64,000 nt of DNA from TMED88 sp964515335 (GCA_964515335.1 CAZETS010000021.1:1-64000), one strand, 5' to 3'; positions 29,246-37,487 are shown, numbered from the stretch's first letter. Made by a program: numbers and translations. Notes: generated from the letters alone by a model not told the origin.

Positions 29246-29716
29246 ATGTTGAGAGCCCGCGACTTGATGGAAGGACACGTGCTGTCCGTCAGCCCCGAGA
29301 CGCCGATCATCGACGTTCATCGACTGTTCGCCGAAGAGCAGATCAGCGCCGCGCCGGTGGTGGACCAGAACGAGGAGGTGGTCGGCGTGATCACCACCGC
29401 CGACCTCGTGCGCTCGCTCGCCGACGAGAGCGACACCGCCCAGGTCGAGACGAGCTATCTGCGCGACGTCCTGCCGTTTTCGTCGCCCGACTGGAGCAAC
29501 GTGCCCGACGATCTGCAGAACCGCCTGTCGCAGGTTTCCGCGGCAGACGTGATGACGCAGGGCGTGCTGAGCATCGAGCCCGATGCCAGCGCCGCCGAAG
29601 TGGCCGGCTTGCTGCGCAAGAACCGGGTCCACCACGTCTTCGTGATCGACGAGGAGGCGTTTCACGGCGTGGTGTCTACGTTCGACTTGCTGCAGGTGGT
29701 GGAGAAGCAGAGGTAG
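29246..29716 (+). CDS. Two-CBS-domain protein
   Basis: 156 residues forming a Bateman module. First CBS: MLRARDLMEGHVLSVSPETP ... VVDQNEEVVGVITTADLVRSL. Second CBS: VSAADVMTQGVLSIEPDASA ... VIDEEAFHGVVSTFDLL. Such proteins bind adenosine nucleotides and act as regulators. ATG 29246 has AGGAGAG seven bases upstream. No partner enzyme is adjacent. The following 379 bases to the selenoprotein gene hold only the fragment listed next. Confidence 0.88.
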   Translation: MLRARDLMEGHVLSVSPETPIIDVHRLFAEEQISAAPVVDQNEEVVGVITTADLVRSLADESDTAQVETSYLRDVLPFSSPDWSNVPDDLQNRLSQVSAADVMTQGVLSIEPDASAAEVAGLLRKNRVHHVFVIDEEAFHGVVSTFDLLQVVEKQR

Positions 29717-29726
29717 CCGGGCGGAG

Positions 29727-29939
29727 TCAGCTTCGGCCCGCGTCACACTTCGAGCCCGGCACGGCGTGCAGTCGACCGGGCACCGGGACGCCCCCGGTGG
29801 AGTTCGCGAAGAGCGTCGTGGGTCGCTCGACGGCGAGGACGCGTTCGCCGACTTCGAGCGCCTCGAGAAGCCGAGAATCGAGCAACTCTCGCGCCACGAG
29901 GAAGAGCGGCCGTAGCGCCAGCGGGTCCTTCAGTGCTCC
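29727..29939 (-). other. Unassigned coding-like fragment
   Basis: In the gap 29717-30095 the minus strand carries about 70 codons with high third-position GC, ending in TGA at 29727. It reads LKDPLALRPLFLVARELLDS, then EALEVGERVLAVERPTTLFA. No ATG, GTG or TTG start with a ribosome-binding site precedes it. It may be the tail of a decayed gene or chance. I recognise no family. Confidence 0.25.
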
Positions 29940-30095
29940 CCGAGCGGCGGCGCCCCAGCGCGACCGCTCCGGCGCCCGGCCTGGCGGGCCGGACGGGTGG
30001 AGTAGACTGCTCGTCGTTCGTTCCGTGCGGCTGGTGGCTGCGGAGAGGCGCGGCCGGCAAGTCCCGTACCCGACCTCGAGCGAGAGACCCCACGC

Positions 30096-31208
30096 ATGAC
30101 CGAAAGCGAGCGCTGCTTCGACTACGCGGCCGCCGGCCTCGCGGTGCGCGACGAGATCGCCGACACGCACCGCGCCAGCTGGGAGCACATCGCGCGCGCC
30201 GGCTCGCACTGGACGGGCAGCGAGCGCGTCGAGATCGCGCGCCAGGCCCGCGCGGCCCGGGCCGCGCGCAACGACCCGCCCTGGACGCGCACGGAGCTGC
30301 CCGACGCCGAAGGCCGGCTGCCCGAGCCCGCCGTCGACGCCGCACGCACGATCGCCGCGGACGCTCGCCGCATCGACCGCGCCTGGGCGGAGAAGACGGT
30401 CGCCTCGCTCGGCGACGCCGCCTACGTGGAGCTCGGCTCGGTCGTCGTGACGGTCACCGCGATCGACGCGTTCGGCGAGGCCCTCGGCTGCGGCCACGAG
30501 CGGCTCCCCGAGCCGACCGACGACCGCGCGCCCGACGGCGCTCGCTTCGCGGAGGTGGCCGACATCGGGGGCTACGTGCCCATGGGCGATCCGTGGCCCG
30601 GCCCGAACGTCTCGCGCGCGCTCTCGCTGGTGCCCGACGCCAACGCGCTGTTCATGAACAACGTGGGGGCGATGTACGGAGGGCCCGGCGGCAGCTTCTA
30701 CGATCTCGAGTGGACGGGACCGCTCTCGCGCCCGCAGGCCGAGCTGCTCGCCGCACGGGTCTCCGCCCTGAACGAGTGCTTCTATTGAACGACCTCCCAC
30801 GTCGGGCTGCTCCGGGCGAGCAGCGAGCACATCGGGCAGGACGTGACCCTGGATGCGACGGTGGGCCGTTCGAGCGGCAGCGACGTCGGCCACGGCGAGG
30901 CGATCGTGCGCTTCGGCGAGGCCGTCACCCGCGGCAGCGACGACATCGCCGCGGCCCGTGACGCCCTGCGCGGGGCGCTCGGCGACGAGGGATTCGTCGA
31001 GTGCGCGGCCATCACGGGCATCTTCAACGGGCTCGTGCGCAACGCCGACCTGAGCGGCATCCCCCTCGACGACACCACCCTGCACGCCTCGCAGGACTTC
31101 CGCGAATCGCTCGGCCTGAACGCCTTCGCGGGCGCCCGCAACAGCGACCTCGACCGCGCCGACACGGCCCTCGCCCCAAAGAGGATCTTCGCCCCGCCCG
31201 GAGAGTGA
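30096..31208 (+). CDS. AhpD/carboxymuconolactone-decarboxylase-like selenoprotein (UGA read as Sec231)
   Basis: Read through TGA 30786-30788, the frame gives 370 residues from ATG 30096. The UGA stands in NECFY-U-TTSHVG, exactly where AhpD-like enzymes have the second Cys of C-x-x-C-x3-H. Coding continues in the same frame for 140 codons (DVGHGEAIVRFGEAV, AAITGIFNGLVRNAD). A perfect hairpin at 30806-30824 follows the UGA. The N-terminal half looks like a degenerate copy of the same helical domain. AhpD-type proteins reduce peroxides through a thiol pair, and Sec would raise reactivity. GAGAG lies upstream of the ATG. Standard calling would give two ORFs, 30096-30788 and 30843-31208. Confidence 0.8.
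30806..30824 (+). promoter_or_regulatory. Candidate bacterial SECIS hairpin of the AhpD-like selenoprotein
   Basis: GCTGCTC (30806-30812) pairs perfectly with GAGCAGC (30818-30824) around the loop CGGGC. The first loop G is 26 nt after the UGA. Bacterial SECIS elements lie in the coding sequence just after UGA, with a G at the 5' side of a small apical loop about 16-37 nt away. This fits. Confidence 0.7.
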
Positions 31209-31347
31209 GCGGGCCGACCACCCACTCGAAGCAGCTCGCAGGCGTGCGACCCGAGATGTCGCACGAGATCACGCGGCTTCATCCGGCGATCTTCAGTCGC
31301 CCGCGAATGACCTCGCCCGTGCCCGCCGATCCCCCGGGCTTCGATCG

Positions 31348-31782
31348 CTACACCACCTCGACCTGTGGCTCGAGGTGCACCGGGCAGGCGAGCGAGTTCG
31401 AGACGAGGCAGCTGCGCTCGGCCTTGTCGAGGATGCGCTTCGCCTTTTCGGGGTCGGTGCCCTCGGGCACGGTCAGGCAGGCGCGCAGCGTGATCGAGGT
31501 GAACTTCGTGGTGCGCTCGACGCGATCGAGCACGCCTTCGCCCTCGCAGCGAAGCGACACCCACGGCAGCGACGAGGCCCGCGCGATCGCGCGGAAGCCG
31601 AGCACCAGGCAGTCGGCCACCGACGCCACGAAGAGCGTCTCGGGCGACCACTGATCGCCCGGCCCCCCGAACTCGGCGGGCGCCGCGGTCTGCAGATCCG
31701 CGAGACCGGGCGACGCGATCGCGACCGGGCCTTCGACCTTCGCGGATGCCTCGATCGAGTAGCGGTGGGGGAAGTCCTGCAT
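31348..31782 (-). CDS. OsmC-family protein
   Basis: 144 residues with the OsmC/Ohr fold signature: PGDQWSPETLFVASVADC (first Cys) and KAERSCLVSNSL (second Cys), the pair used to reduce organic hydroperoxides. The segment order fits the YhfA/OsmC-like subgroup more than Ohr. It is cytoplasmic and probably part of oxidative-stress defence. It lies convergent to the AhpD-like selenoprotein and 22 bases after the gamma-glutamyltransferase gene on the same strand, an association with thiol metabolism. Confidence 0.85.
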   Translation of the reverse strand: MQDFPHRYSIEASAKVEGPVAIASPGLADLQTAAPAEFGGPGDQWSPETLFVASVADCLVLGFRAIARASSLPWVSLRCEGEGVLDRVERTTKFTSITLRACLTVPEGTDPEKAKRILDKAERSCLVSNSLACPVHLEPQVEVV

Positions 31783-31804
31783 GGGAGATCTCCGTTCGTC
31801 CTCT

Positions 31805-33610
31805 TCAGTTCGGTCCCAGCGCCCCGCCCTGGGTGCGCGGGTCGGTGCCGCCGAGGTGGAGGCCGGTGGCGGGGTCGATCACGATCGCCTGGGCGGCCGA
31901 CCAGTGGCGGTCGCTCACTTCGACCTCGTGGCCCATGGCCTCGAGGGCGCCGACGACGTCGCGGGGGGTCTCGGGCTCGACGTAGAGCCGGTCGGGCATC
32001 CACTGGTGGTGGAAGCGCGGCGCCGCCACGGCGGCGGACACGTCCATCCCATAGTCGAGTACGTTCAGGATCGAGAGCAGCGCGGTGGTGATGATGCGCG
32101 GCCCGCCCGGGCTGCCGGTCACCATGCGCACCTCGCCGTCCTGCAGCAGGATCGTCGGCGTCATGCTCGAGAGCGGCCGCTTGCCGGGGGCCACCGCGTT
32201 GGCGCCGCGCTTGTCGACCAGCCCGTAGGCGTTGGGCGTGTCGGGGGCGACCGAGAAGTCGTCCATCTCGTTGTTGAGCACGATGCCCGTGCCGGGCACG
32301 GTGATCCCCGAGCCGTAGAGGGTGTTGATCGTCATCGTCAGCGCGACGGCGCCGCCCTTCGCGTCGGTGACCGACAGGTGCGCGGTGCCCGCGTCGTCGG
32401 GCACGGCGCCGGGCGCCTTCACGGCGCTGGCGCGCTTGGGGTCGATGCGCTTGCGCTGGGCGTCGGCGTACGACTTCGAAACGAGCCGCTCGACCGGCAC
32501 CTCGACGAAGTCGCTGTCGCCCATGTAGGTGGCGCGGTCCGCGAAGGCGAGCTTCATCGCCTCGGCGATCAGATGGAGGCTCTGTGAGCTGCCGGCCCCC
32601 TCGGCGCCGACCTCGAAGCCCTCGAGGATGTTCAGCGTCTCGAGCAGCACCGCGCCGCCGGACGACGGCGGCGGAAACGAGATCACCTCGTAGTCGCGGT
32701 AGGTGCCGCGCACGGGCTCGCGCAGCTTCACCTGGTAGCCGGCGAGATCGTCGAGCGTCAGGATGCCGCCCCGCTGTTGCACGTGCTCGGCGATGCGGCG
32801 GCCGATCTCCCCGCCGTGCACCACCCCGGCGCCCTGCTTCGCGATGGCGCGCAGCGTCTTCGCGAGATCCTTCTGCACGAGCCGCTCGCCGGGATCGGCG
32901 CGACCGTCCGCCGCCGGGGCGAGTTGGATACGGTGCGTCTCGGGGAAGCGCTCGGGCGTGATGTAGCGCCCCATGAAGTTGATGCGGTCGGCCTGGAAGG
33001 ACGCGAGCGCATAGCCGCCTTCGGCGAGCTCGATCGCCGGCGCGAGCACCTCGGCGAGCGGCTTCGTGCCCCAGCGCTCGAGCATCAGCTGCATGCCGGC
33101 CACGAAGCTCGGCACCGCGACCGCGAGGGCGCCGTGGCGGGAGGCGTTGTCGGGCACGCCCGGCTTCACGTACATGTCGCGGGTGGCGGCGGCGGGCGCC
33201 GTCTCGCGCGCGTCCACCGCGATCGTCTCGCCGTCCGGGTTGCGCACCAGCGCGAAGACGCCGCCGCCGAGCCCGGCCGAGAACGGCTGGGTGACCGCGA
33301 TCGCAAAGGCCGTGGCCACGGCGGCGTCCACCGCGTTGCCGCCGTCGGCGAGGATTGCCGCGCCGGCCTCGGCGGCGTGCACCGAGGACGTCACCACCAT
33401 GCCGCCGCGGGCGTGAGCGGGGGCCGGTGCAGCGGCGCGGCCCACCGTGGGACCGACCGTGACGAGCGCGAGACAGACGACCACCCTCCGGGCCAGCGCA
33501 CCGCACAGGCCCGGTGTCGCGCGGCGCGCGGCGCAGAGCACACGCAGCCGGCGCCGCAGATCGCGGTGATGGCTCAACCTGGGGCCGGATCGGGTCGATA
33601 CGAGCGGCAT
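31805..33610 (-). CDS. ggt: Gamma-glutamyltransferase (glutathione hydrolase) precursor
   Basis: 601 residues. An Arg-rich start and hydrophobic stretch (RRVVVCLALVTVGPTVGRAA) give a signal peptide ending near APAHA. The heavy-chain part has ILADGGNAVDAAVA and SAGLGGGVFALV. The autocleavage nucleophile is Thr409 in DAGTAHLSVTD, and the light chain has GSPGGPRIITT. It hydrolyses glutathione and gamma-glutamyl peptides in the periplasm. The ATG at 33610 overlaps the divergent cyclophilin start; GTG at 33541 is an alternative that still leaves a signal peptide. It is upstream of the OsmC gene on the same strand. Confidence 0.93.
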   Translation of the reverse strand: MPLVSTRSGPRLSHHRDLRRRLRVLCAARRATPGLCGALARRVVVCLALVTVGPTVGRAAAPAPAHARGGMVVTSSVHAAEAGAAILADGGNAVDAAVATAFAIAVTQPFSAGLGGGVFALVRNPDGETIAVDARETAPAAATRDMYVKPGVPDNASRHGALAVAVPSFVAGMQLMLERWGTKPLAEVLAPAIELAEGGYALASFQADRINFMGRYITPERFPETHRIQLAPAADGRADPGERLVQKDLAKTLRAIAKQGAGVVHGGEIGRRIAEHVQQRGGILTLDDLAGYQVKLREPVRGTYRDYEVISFPPPSSGGAVLLETLNILEGFEVGAEGAGSSQSLHLIAEAMKLAFADRATYMGDSDFVEVPVERLVSKSYADAQRKRIDPKRASAVKAPGAVPDDAGTAHLSVTDAKGGAVALTMTINTLYGSGITVPGTGIVLNNEMDDFSVAPDTPNAYGLVDKRGANAVAPGKRPLSSMTPTILLQDGEVRMVTGSPGGPRIITTALLSILNVLDYGMDVSAAVAAPRFHHQWMPDRLYVEPETPRDVVGALEAMGHEVEVSDRHWSAAQAIVIDPATGLHLGGTDPRTQGGALGPN

Positions 33611-34340
33611 GCGCCGGACCGTATCACAGCGGGTCTCGCACCCGACCGCAGACCGGAGGCTCACGCTCCGCGCCGCCCTCGCGATGGCAATCGTGCTGGC
33701 CGTGTCGACGGGATGTGGCGCCGGCGATCCGGCGGGCAACGACGGCGGCGGCGAGCCGGCGGCCGACTTCGCCTGGCCGACCGGGCCGCGTCCCACCGTC
33801 ACCCTCCACATCGAGCGCTACGGCGACATCGTGCTCGAACTCTATCCCGAGCTCGCCCCGAACACCGTCGCCAACTTCGTGAAGCTCGCCGGCCAGGGCT
33901 TCTACGACGACACGAAGTTCCACCGGGTGATCCCCGGGTTCATGATCCAGGGCGGCGACCCGCTCTCGCGCGACGACGATGCGGCGAACGACGGCCTCGG
34001 CGATCCGGGCTACAAGATCGCCGACGAGCACAACCCCGCCCCGCACGACCGCGGCGTGCTGTCGATGGCCAACCAGGGCCGGCCCGACACCGGCGGCAGC
34101 CAGTTCTTCATCGTCCACCGGGACGCCCACCACCTCGACGGCGCCCACACAGTGTTCGGCCGCGTCGTCGACGGGCTCGACGTCGTCGACTCGATTGCGA
34201 GCGTCGAGACGGACGTGCACGGCCGCTGGGGCAAGCCCAACCGGCCAGTCGAGCACATCGTGGTGGCCGGCACGACGGTGCGGAGCGCGGGCGAAACCGC
34301 AAGCCGCGCGAGCAGCACGAACACCCCCCCGACCGGCTGA
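33609..34340 (+). CDS. Cyclophilin-type peptidyl-prolyl isomerase, lipoprotein
   Basis: 243 residues. Arg-rich n-region, hydrophobic core MAIVLAVSTGC with lipobox Cys36, a Gly/Asp linker, then a cyclophilin domain: VANFVKLAGQGFYDDTKFHRV, GFMIQGGDP, LSMANQGRPDTGGSQFFI and HTVFGRVVDG. It is probably anchored in the periplasm, where it assists proline isomerisation during folding. The start shares bases with the start of ggt on the other strand (33608-33611), so one or both genes must use promoters inside the other or later starts. Confidence 0.9.
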   Translation: MRRTVSQRVSHPTADRRLTLRAALAMAIVLAVSTGCGAGDPAGNDGGGEPAADFAWPTGPRPTVTLHIERYGDIVLELYPELAPNTVANFVKLAGQGFYDDTKFHRVIPGFMIQGGDPLSRDDDAANDGLGDPGYKIADEHNPAPHDRGVLSMANQGRPDTGGSQFFIVHRDAHHLDGAHTVFGRVVDGLDVVDSIASVETDVHGRWGKPNRPVEHIVVAGTTVRSAGETASRASSTNTPPTG

Positions 34341-34441
34341 GCACGATCCGCCCGCGCGGCGCGCCCGCTCGCTCGGCGCGCGCGTCTGGGTTATCCCTCG
34401 CGGTCGGCGTCGCCGTGACGCCCAGCCAGCCGAGGTGCAGC

Positions 34442-35311
34442 ATGCCCAGCGTCGTCGCCCGCGTGTCCGAGATCCACCGCTATCCCGTGAAGAGCATGCA
34501 GGGCGAGCGCCTCGCCGAGGCGGCTGCCGGCGCCGAGGGTCTGCGCGGCGACCGCGCCTGGGCGATCCGCGACGAACAGCGCGAGAGCATCGAGAGCGCG
34601 CGCAAGCTGCCGGCGCTGCTGCAGTGCCGCGCGCGCTTCGCCGGCGACGTGGCCGAAGCCGGCGAGCTGCCGGCGCCCGAAATCGAGCTGCCCGGCGGCG
34701 ACCGCGTGCAGGCAGACCACGAAGCCGCCGCGCAGCGCCTCTCCGAGCTGACGGGCCGGCCGCTCTCGCTGTGGCCCCGCGTGCCCGCCGACCGCGCCGA
34801 CCACTACCGGCGCGGCGCCATGGAGTCCGACGACATGCTGCAAGAGCTGCGCAACACCTTCGCGCGCCTGCCCGACGAGCCGCTGCCCGACCTCGGCAAG
34901 TTCCCGCCCGAGATCCTGATGTCGGCGACCCTGCCCGGCACCTACTTCGACGCCTATCCCTTCTTCCTGCTCACCCGCACCTCGCTCGACTCGTTGGCGG
35001 CCGCCAATCCCGCAAGCCGCTTCGACCCGCGCCGCTTTCGCCCCAACCTGCTGCTCGACAGCGAGGCATCGGCCGAATACCCGGAGAACACCTGGGTGGG
35101 CCGCAAGATCCGCATCGGCGAGGCCGTGCTCGACGTCGCGATCGAGTGCCCGCGCTGCCTGATGACCACCCTGCCGATGGCCGACCTGCCGAAGGACCCG
35201 AACGTGATGCGCACCCTCGTCAAGGAAAACGGCGGCAACATCGGCGTGTACGCGTCGATCGACACGCCCGGCATCGTGCGCGAGGGCGACCCGGTCGAGC
35301 TGCTCGACTGA
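34442..35311 (+). CDS. MOSC-domain protein with N-terminal beta-barrel
   Basis: 289 residues. The N-terminal barrel motif is IHRYPVKSMQGE and the MOSC domain contains FRPNLLLDSE, ENTWVGRKIRIGEAVL and the conserved Cys region ECPRCLMTTLPM. MOSC proteins of this type (YcbX-like, relatives of mARC) bind molybdenum cofactor and reduce N-hydroxylated compounds. No ferredoxin domain is fused. ATG 34442 follows a 101-base gap from the cyclophilin gene. It is convergent with the Prx-SDR gene. Confidence 0.85.
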   Translation: MPSVVARVSEIHRYPVKSMQGERLAEAAAGAEGLRGDRAWAIRDEQRESIESARKLPALLQCRARFAGDVAEAGELPAPEIELPGGDRVQADHEAAAQRLSELTGRPLSLWPRVPADRADHYRRGAMESDDMLQELRNTFARLPDEPLPDLGKFPPEILMSATLPGTYFDAYPFFLLTRTSLDSLAAANPASRFDPRRFRPNLLLDSEASAEYPENTWVGRKIRIGEAVLDVAIECPRCLMTTLPMADLPKDPNVMRTLVKENGGNIGVYASIDTPGIVREGDPVELLD

Positions 35312-35340
35312 CCGCAGGGCCGGGCTGGCGCAAAGCCGGC

Positions 35341-35360
35341 CGGCGCGCGGGTGCGCGCCG
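35341..35360. terminator. GC-rich hairpin between convergent genes
   Basis: CGGCGCGC and GCGCGCCG form an 8-bp stem around the loop GGGT, immediately past the stop codons of the convergent MOSC and Prx-SDR genes. There is no T run, so it is only a candidate two-way terminator. Confidence 0.35.
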
Positions 35361-36881
35361 CTAGGCGCCCGTCACCCGCTCGCAGAGATCCCAGAGCGCC
35401 TCGCGATCACCCTCGCGCTCGCTCGTGCCGGGCAGGTAGTAGCTGCCGCGCGGCCGGCGATCGAACACGAGCTGGCCCGACAGAGCGCCACCCGCCTCGC
35501 TCGCCGCGAGCCAGACGACCGTATCGGCGCCCTCGGCCGGTGTGCGCAGGATCGCGCGGGTGACCGCGTAGAAGCGCGGCAGCGAGGACCGCACCGAGCG
35601 CGTATCGGCCCAGCCGGGATGCATGGCGTTGACCGCTACGCCGTCGCCCTCGAGCCTTTCGGCCCACAGCTCGGCCATCACCAACTGCATGCGCTTCGCC
35701 TGCGCGTAGGCGCGCACCCCGTCGTAGTGGCCACCCGCCCAATCGACGTCGCCGAGATCGAGCCGCTGGGTGTAGAGCCCGCCCGAAGTCACCCAGACCA
35801 CCCGGCCGCCGTCCGACTCGGCGAGGCGAGGCGCGAGCAGACGCGTCAGCAGGTGCGGGCCCGCCACGTGGGTGGCGAACGAAAGCTCGAGACCGTCCTT
35901 CGTTAGCCGGCGCTCGTCGGGCAGCACGCCGGCGTTGTGGACCAGCACGTCCACCGGTCCGGCGGCCAGCCGCTCGCCCACCGCGCGCACGTGCGAGAGA
36001 TCCGACACGTCGAGGCGCACCACCTCGACGCGGCGGCTGCCCGTCTGCTCGCGGATCCGCTTCGCCGCGTCCTCGCCGCGCAGCGCGCTGCGGCAGAGCA
36101 TGACCACGTGAGCGCCGAGGTCGGCCAGCGCCAACGCGGTCTCGTAGCCGATGCCCGAGTTGGCGCCGGTCACCAGACAGCGCCGCCCCGCGAGGTCGAC
36201 ATCGAGGTCGCCGGGATCGAAGGTGAGCGCGTGCACCCGGAAACCGGTGCGGTCGAAGGAGAGCAGGATCGTCGGATCGATCACCAGGCGAAGCGCCTCG
36301 CCCACCACGCGACCCACCGGCGAAGCCGGAGCGGCCTCCTCGATGATCTCGGCGTCCGGCGCGAGCGCATCGTAGACGTCGTCCAGCCGAGCGTGATCGC
36401 CGGCATGCCCGGCCACGTGCCGAAACGTCAGGCGCCCGCCGGGCCAGATCACGAACGTCCCGCCGAGCTGCCACGGATCGCCCTCGACACTGGTCTGGCG
36501 ATACCCGCCGCGCAGCGCCCGCAGCGCCGCGAGCGGAAGCTGCGGCGACAGCAGCTCGACCCGCCCGCGCCGCAGCCCCGCCGCCCGGTAGGCGCGCAGC
36601 TCGGGGTCCACGAGCAGCGGCCCGTCGATCGCGAAATCCTCGCGAAACGCCTGTGCGAAGCCCGCCGCGCCATTGCCCACGATCACCAGCTCGGCGCCGG
36701 CCTTGCGAATCTCGTCAACTCCGTCGCGCAACTGCGCGACCTGCTCACGGCAGAACAGTCAACCGAAGTGGCGGATGAAGACCAGCACCACCGGCGCGTC
36801 GCGCCAGAGATCGCCCAGCCGAGTGGGCGCACCGGTATCGGAGTCGAGCGTGATGGGGGCGAGACGCGTAGCCAGGTGCAT
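35361..36881 (-). CDS. Selenoprotein: peroxiredoxin-like domain (Sec41-x-x-Cys44) fused to a DHRS12-like SDR
   Basis: From ATG 36881 (GGAG upstream) the frame runs through TGA at 36761-36759 to TAG at 35361: 506 residues. Residues 1-170 are AhpC/TSA-like: LGDLWRDAPVVLVFIRHFG, then U41, then LFCREQVAQLRD. Homologues have Cys at this position (F-G-C-x-F-C). Later blocks are LVIVGNGAAGFAQAF and GGTFVIWPGGRLTF. Residues from about 225 are a complete SDR: LDVDLAGRRCLVTGANSGIG, VLVHNAGVL, VTSGGLY and Y-x-x-x-K in YAQAK. A caller ignoring Sec would begin at TTG 36731 and lose the redox site. A 7-bp hairpin follows the UGA. Confidence 0.82.
36723..36740 (-). promoter_or_regulatory. Candidate bacterial SECIS hairpin of the Prx-SDR selenoprotein
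   Basis: On the coding strand GTCGCGC (36740-36734) pairs perfectly with GCGCGAC (36729-36723) around the loop AGTT. The loop G is 27 nt downstream of the UGA, nearly the same geometry as the hairpin at 30806-30824. The amino acids here (VAQLRD) belong to a conserved helix, so the hairpin is constrained at both levels. Confidence 0.7.
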
Positions 36882-37053
36882 CAGGGCTCCGGGCGGGCGC
36901 GTGGAGCGGATGAAGGCGAGCAGGATGAAGCAGAGCCGGAGGTTAGGAGATAAGGAAGGAGGAAGGAAGGCGGTTCGAAGCGCGAGAGGGCGAGCCCGCG
37001 CGGCAAATCTGCTGGGAAATCACGCCCGGAGGGCTATCCTCGCCCCTGGCGGT

Positions 37054-37129
37054 GGCCCGGTAGCTCAGTTGGTAGAGCACGTGACTGAAAATCACGGTGT
37101 CGGCAGTTCGATTCTGCCCTGGGCCACCA
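37054..37129 (+). tRNA. tRNA-Phe (anticodon GAA)
   Basis: 76 nt with all arms. Acceptor GGCCCGG/CTGGGCC (one G-T pair), D arm GCTC-AGTTGGTA-GAGC, anticodon arm CGTGA-CTGAAAA-TCACG giving GAA, variable loop GTGTC, T arm GGCAG-TTCGATT-CTGCC, discriminator A and an encoded CCA at 37127-37129. A purine-rich tract (GGAGGTTAGGAGATAAGG and similar, about 36940-36972) lies upstream. Confidence 0.97.
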
Positions 37130-37190
37130 GCTTCGGGATTGCGTGGCGCGCAGTTGCAGCGGCCGCCCCTGTCACCCATGGCCTGTTCGC

Positions 37191-37346
37191 GCGGCCTACG
37201 AGTTCAGCGGCAATGCCGATGACTCCAGCGGAAACGGCTTCCACCGCATACCCGTCGGCGCGTCCCCGACTGCCGACCGTTTCGGCGCCGCCGACTCGGC
37301 GCACGCCTTCGATGGGCAAGACGACTGGAAGATCCAGCTTGTTTAA
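37191..37346 (+). pseudogene. Fragment of a LamG/concanavalin-like domain
   Basis: Fifty-odd codons in one frame read AAYEFSGNADDSSGNG, then TADRFGAADSAHAFDGQDDW, and stop at TAA 37346. This is the start of a laminin-G-like carbohydrate-binding domain (typically Y-x-F-x-G-N-A-x-D-x-S-G-N-G ... F-D-G-x-D-D). Neither a start codon nor the rest of the domain is present. It sits just downstream of tRNA-Phe, a common integration point. The remainder of the gap 37130-37487 holds a C-rich stretch (37345-37460) with no gene I can support. Confidence 0.5.
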
Positions 37347-37487
37347 ACGCCTTCGATGCCCCCCAACGACCGCACCCGCCCCCCACCCGAAACCAATCCC
37401 CCTCCCCGCCCCGACACCCCATCAGCACGATCAGACATAGGAGCCCCAACCCCAAGCGCTACAATCACTGTCCGGGAGAATCAAGCG

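Noticed and set aside
30786..30788. TGA as a disabling nonsense mutation with a pseudogene downstream
   Set aside because: Coding quality continues unchanged in the same frame for 140 codons. The TGA replaces a catalytic Cys, and a perfect SECIS-like hairpin follows at the correct distance.
36729..36731. TTG 36731 as the start of the SDR gene
   Set aside because: It cuts a peroxiredoxin-like domain in the middle, while an ATG with ribosome-binding site at 36881 gives the full domain through the UGA.
37345..37460. Proline-rich N-terminal extension of the outer-membrane protein
   Set aside because: The real signal peptide begins after GTG 37488, which has a ribosome-binding site. The upstream part is a C-rich low-complexity stretch.
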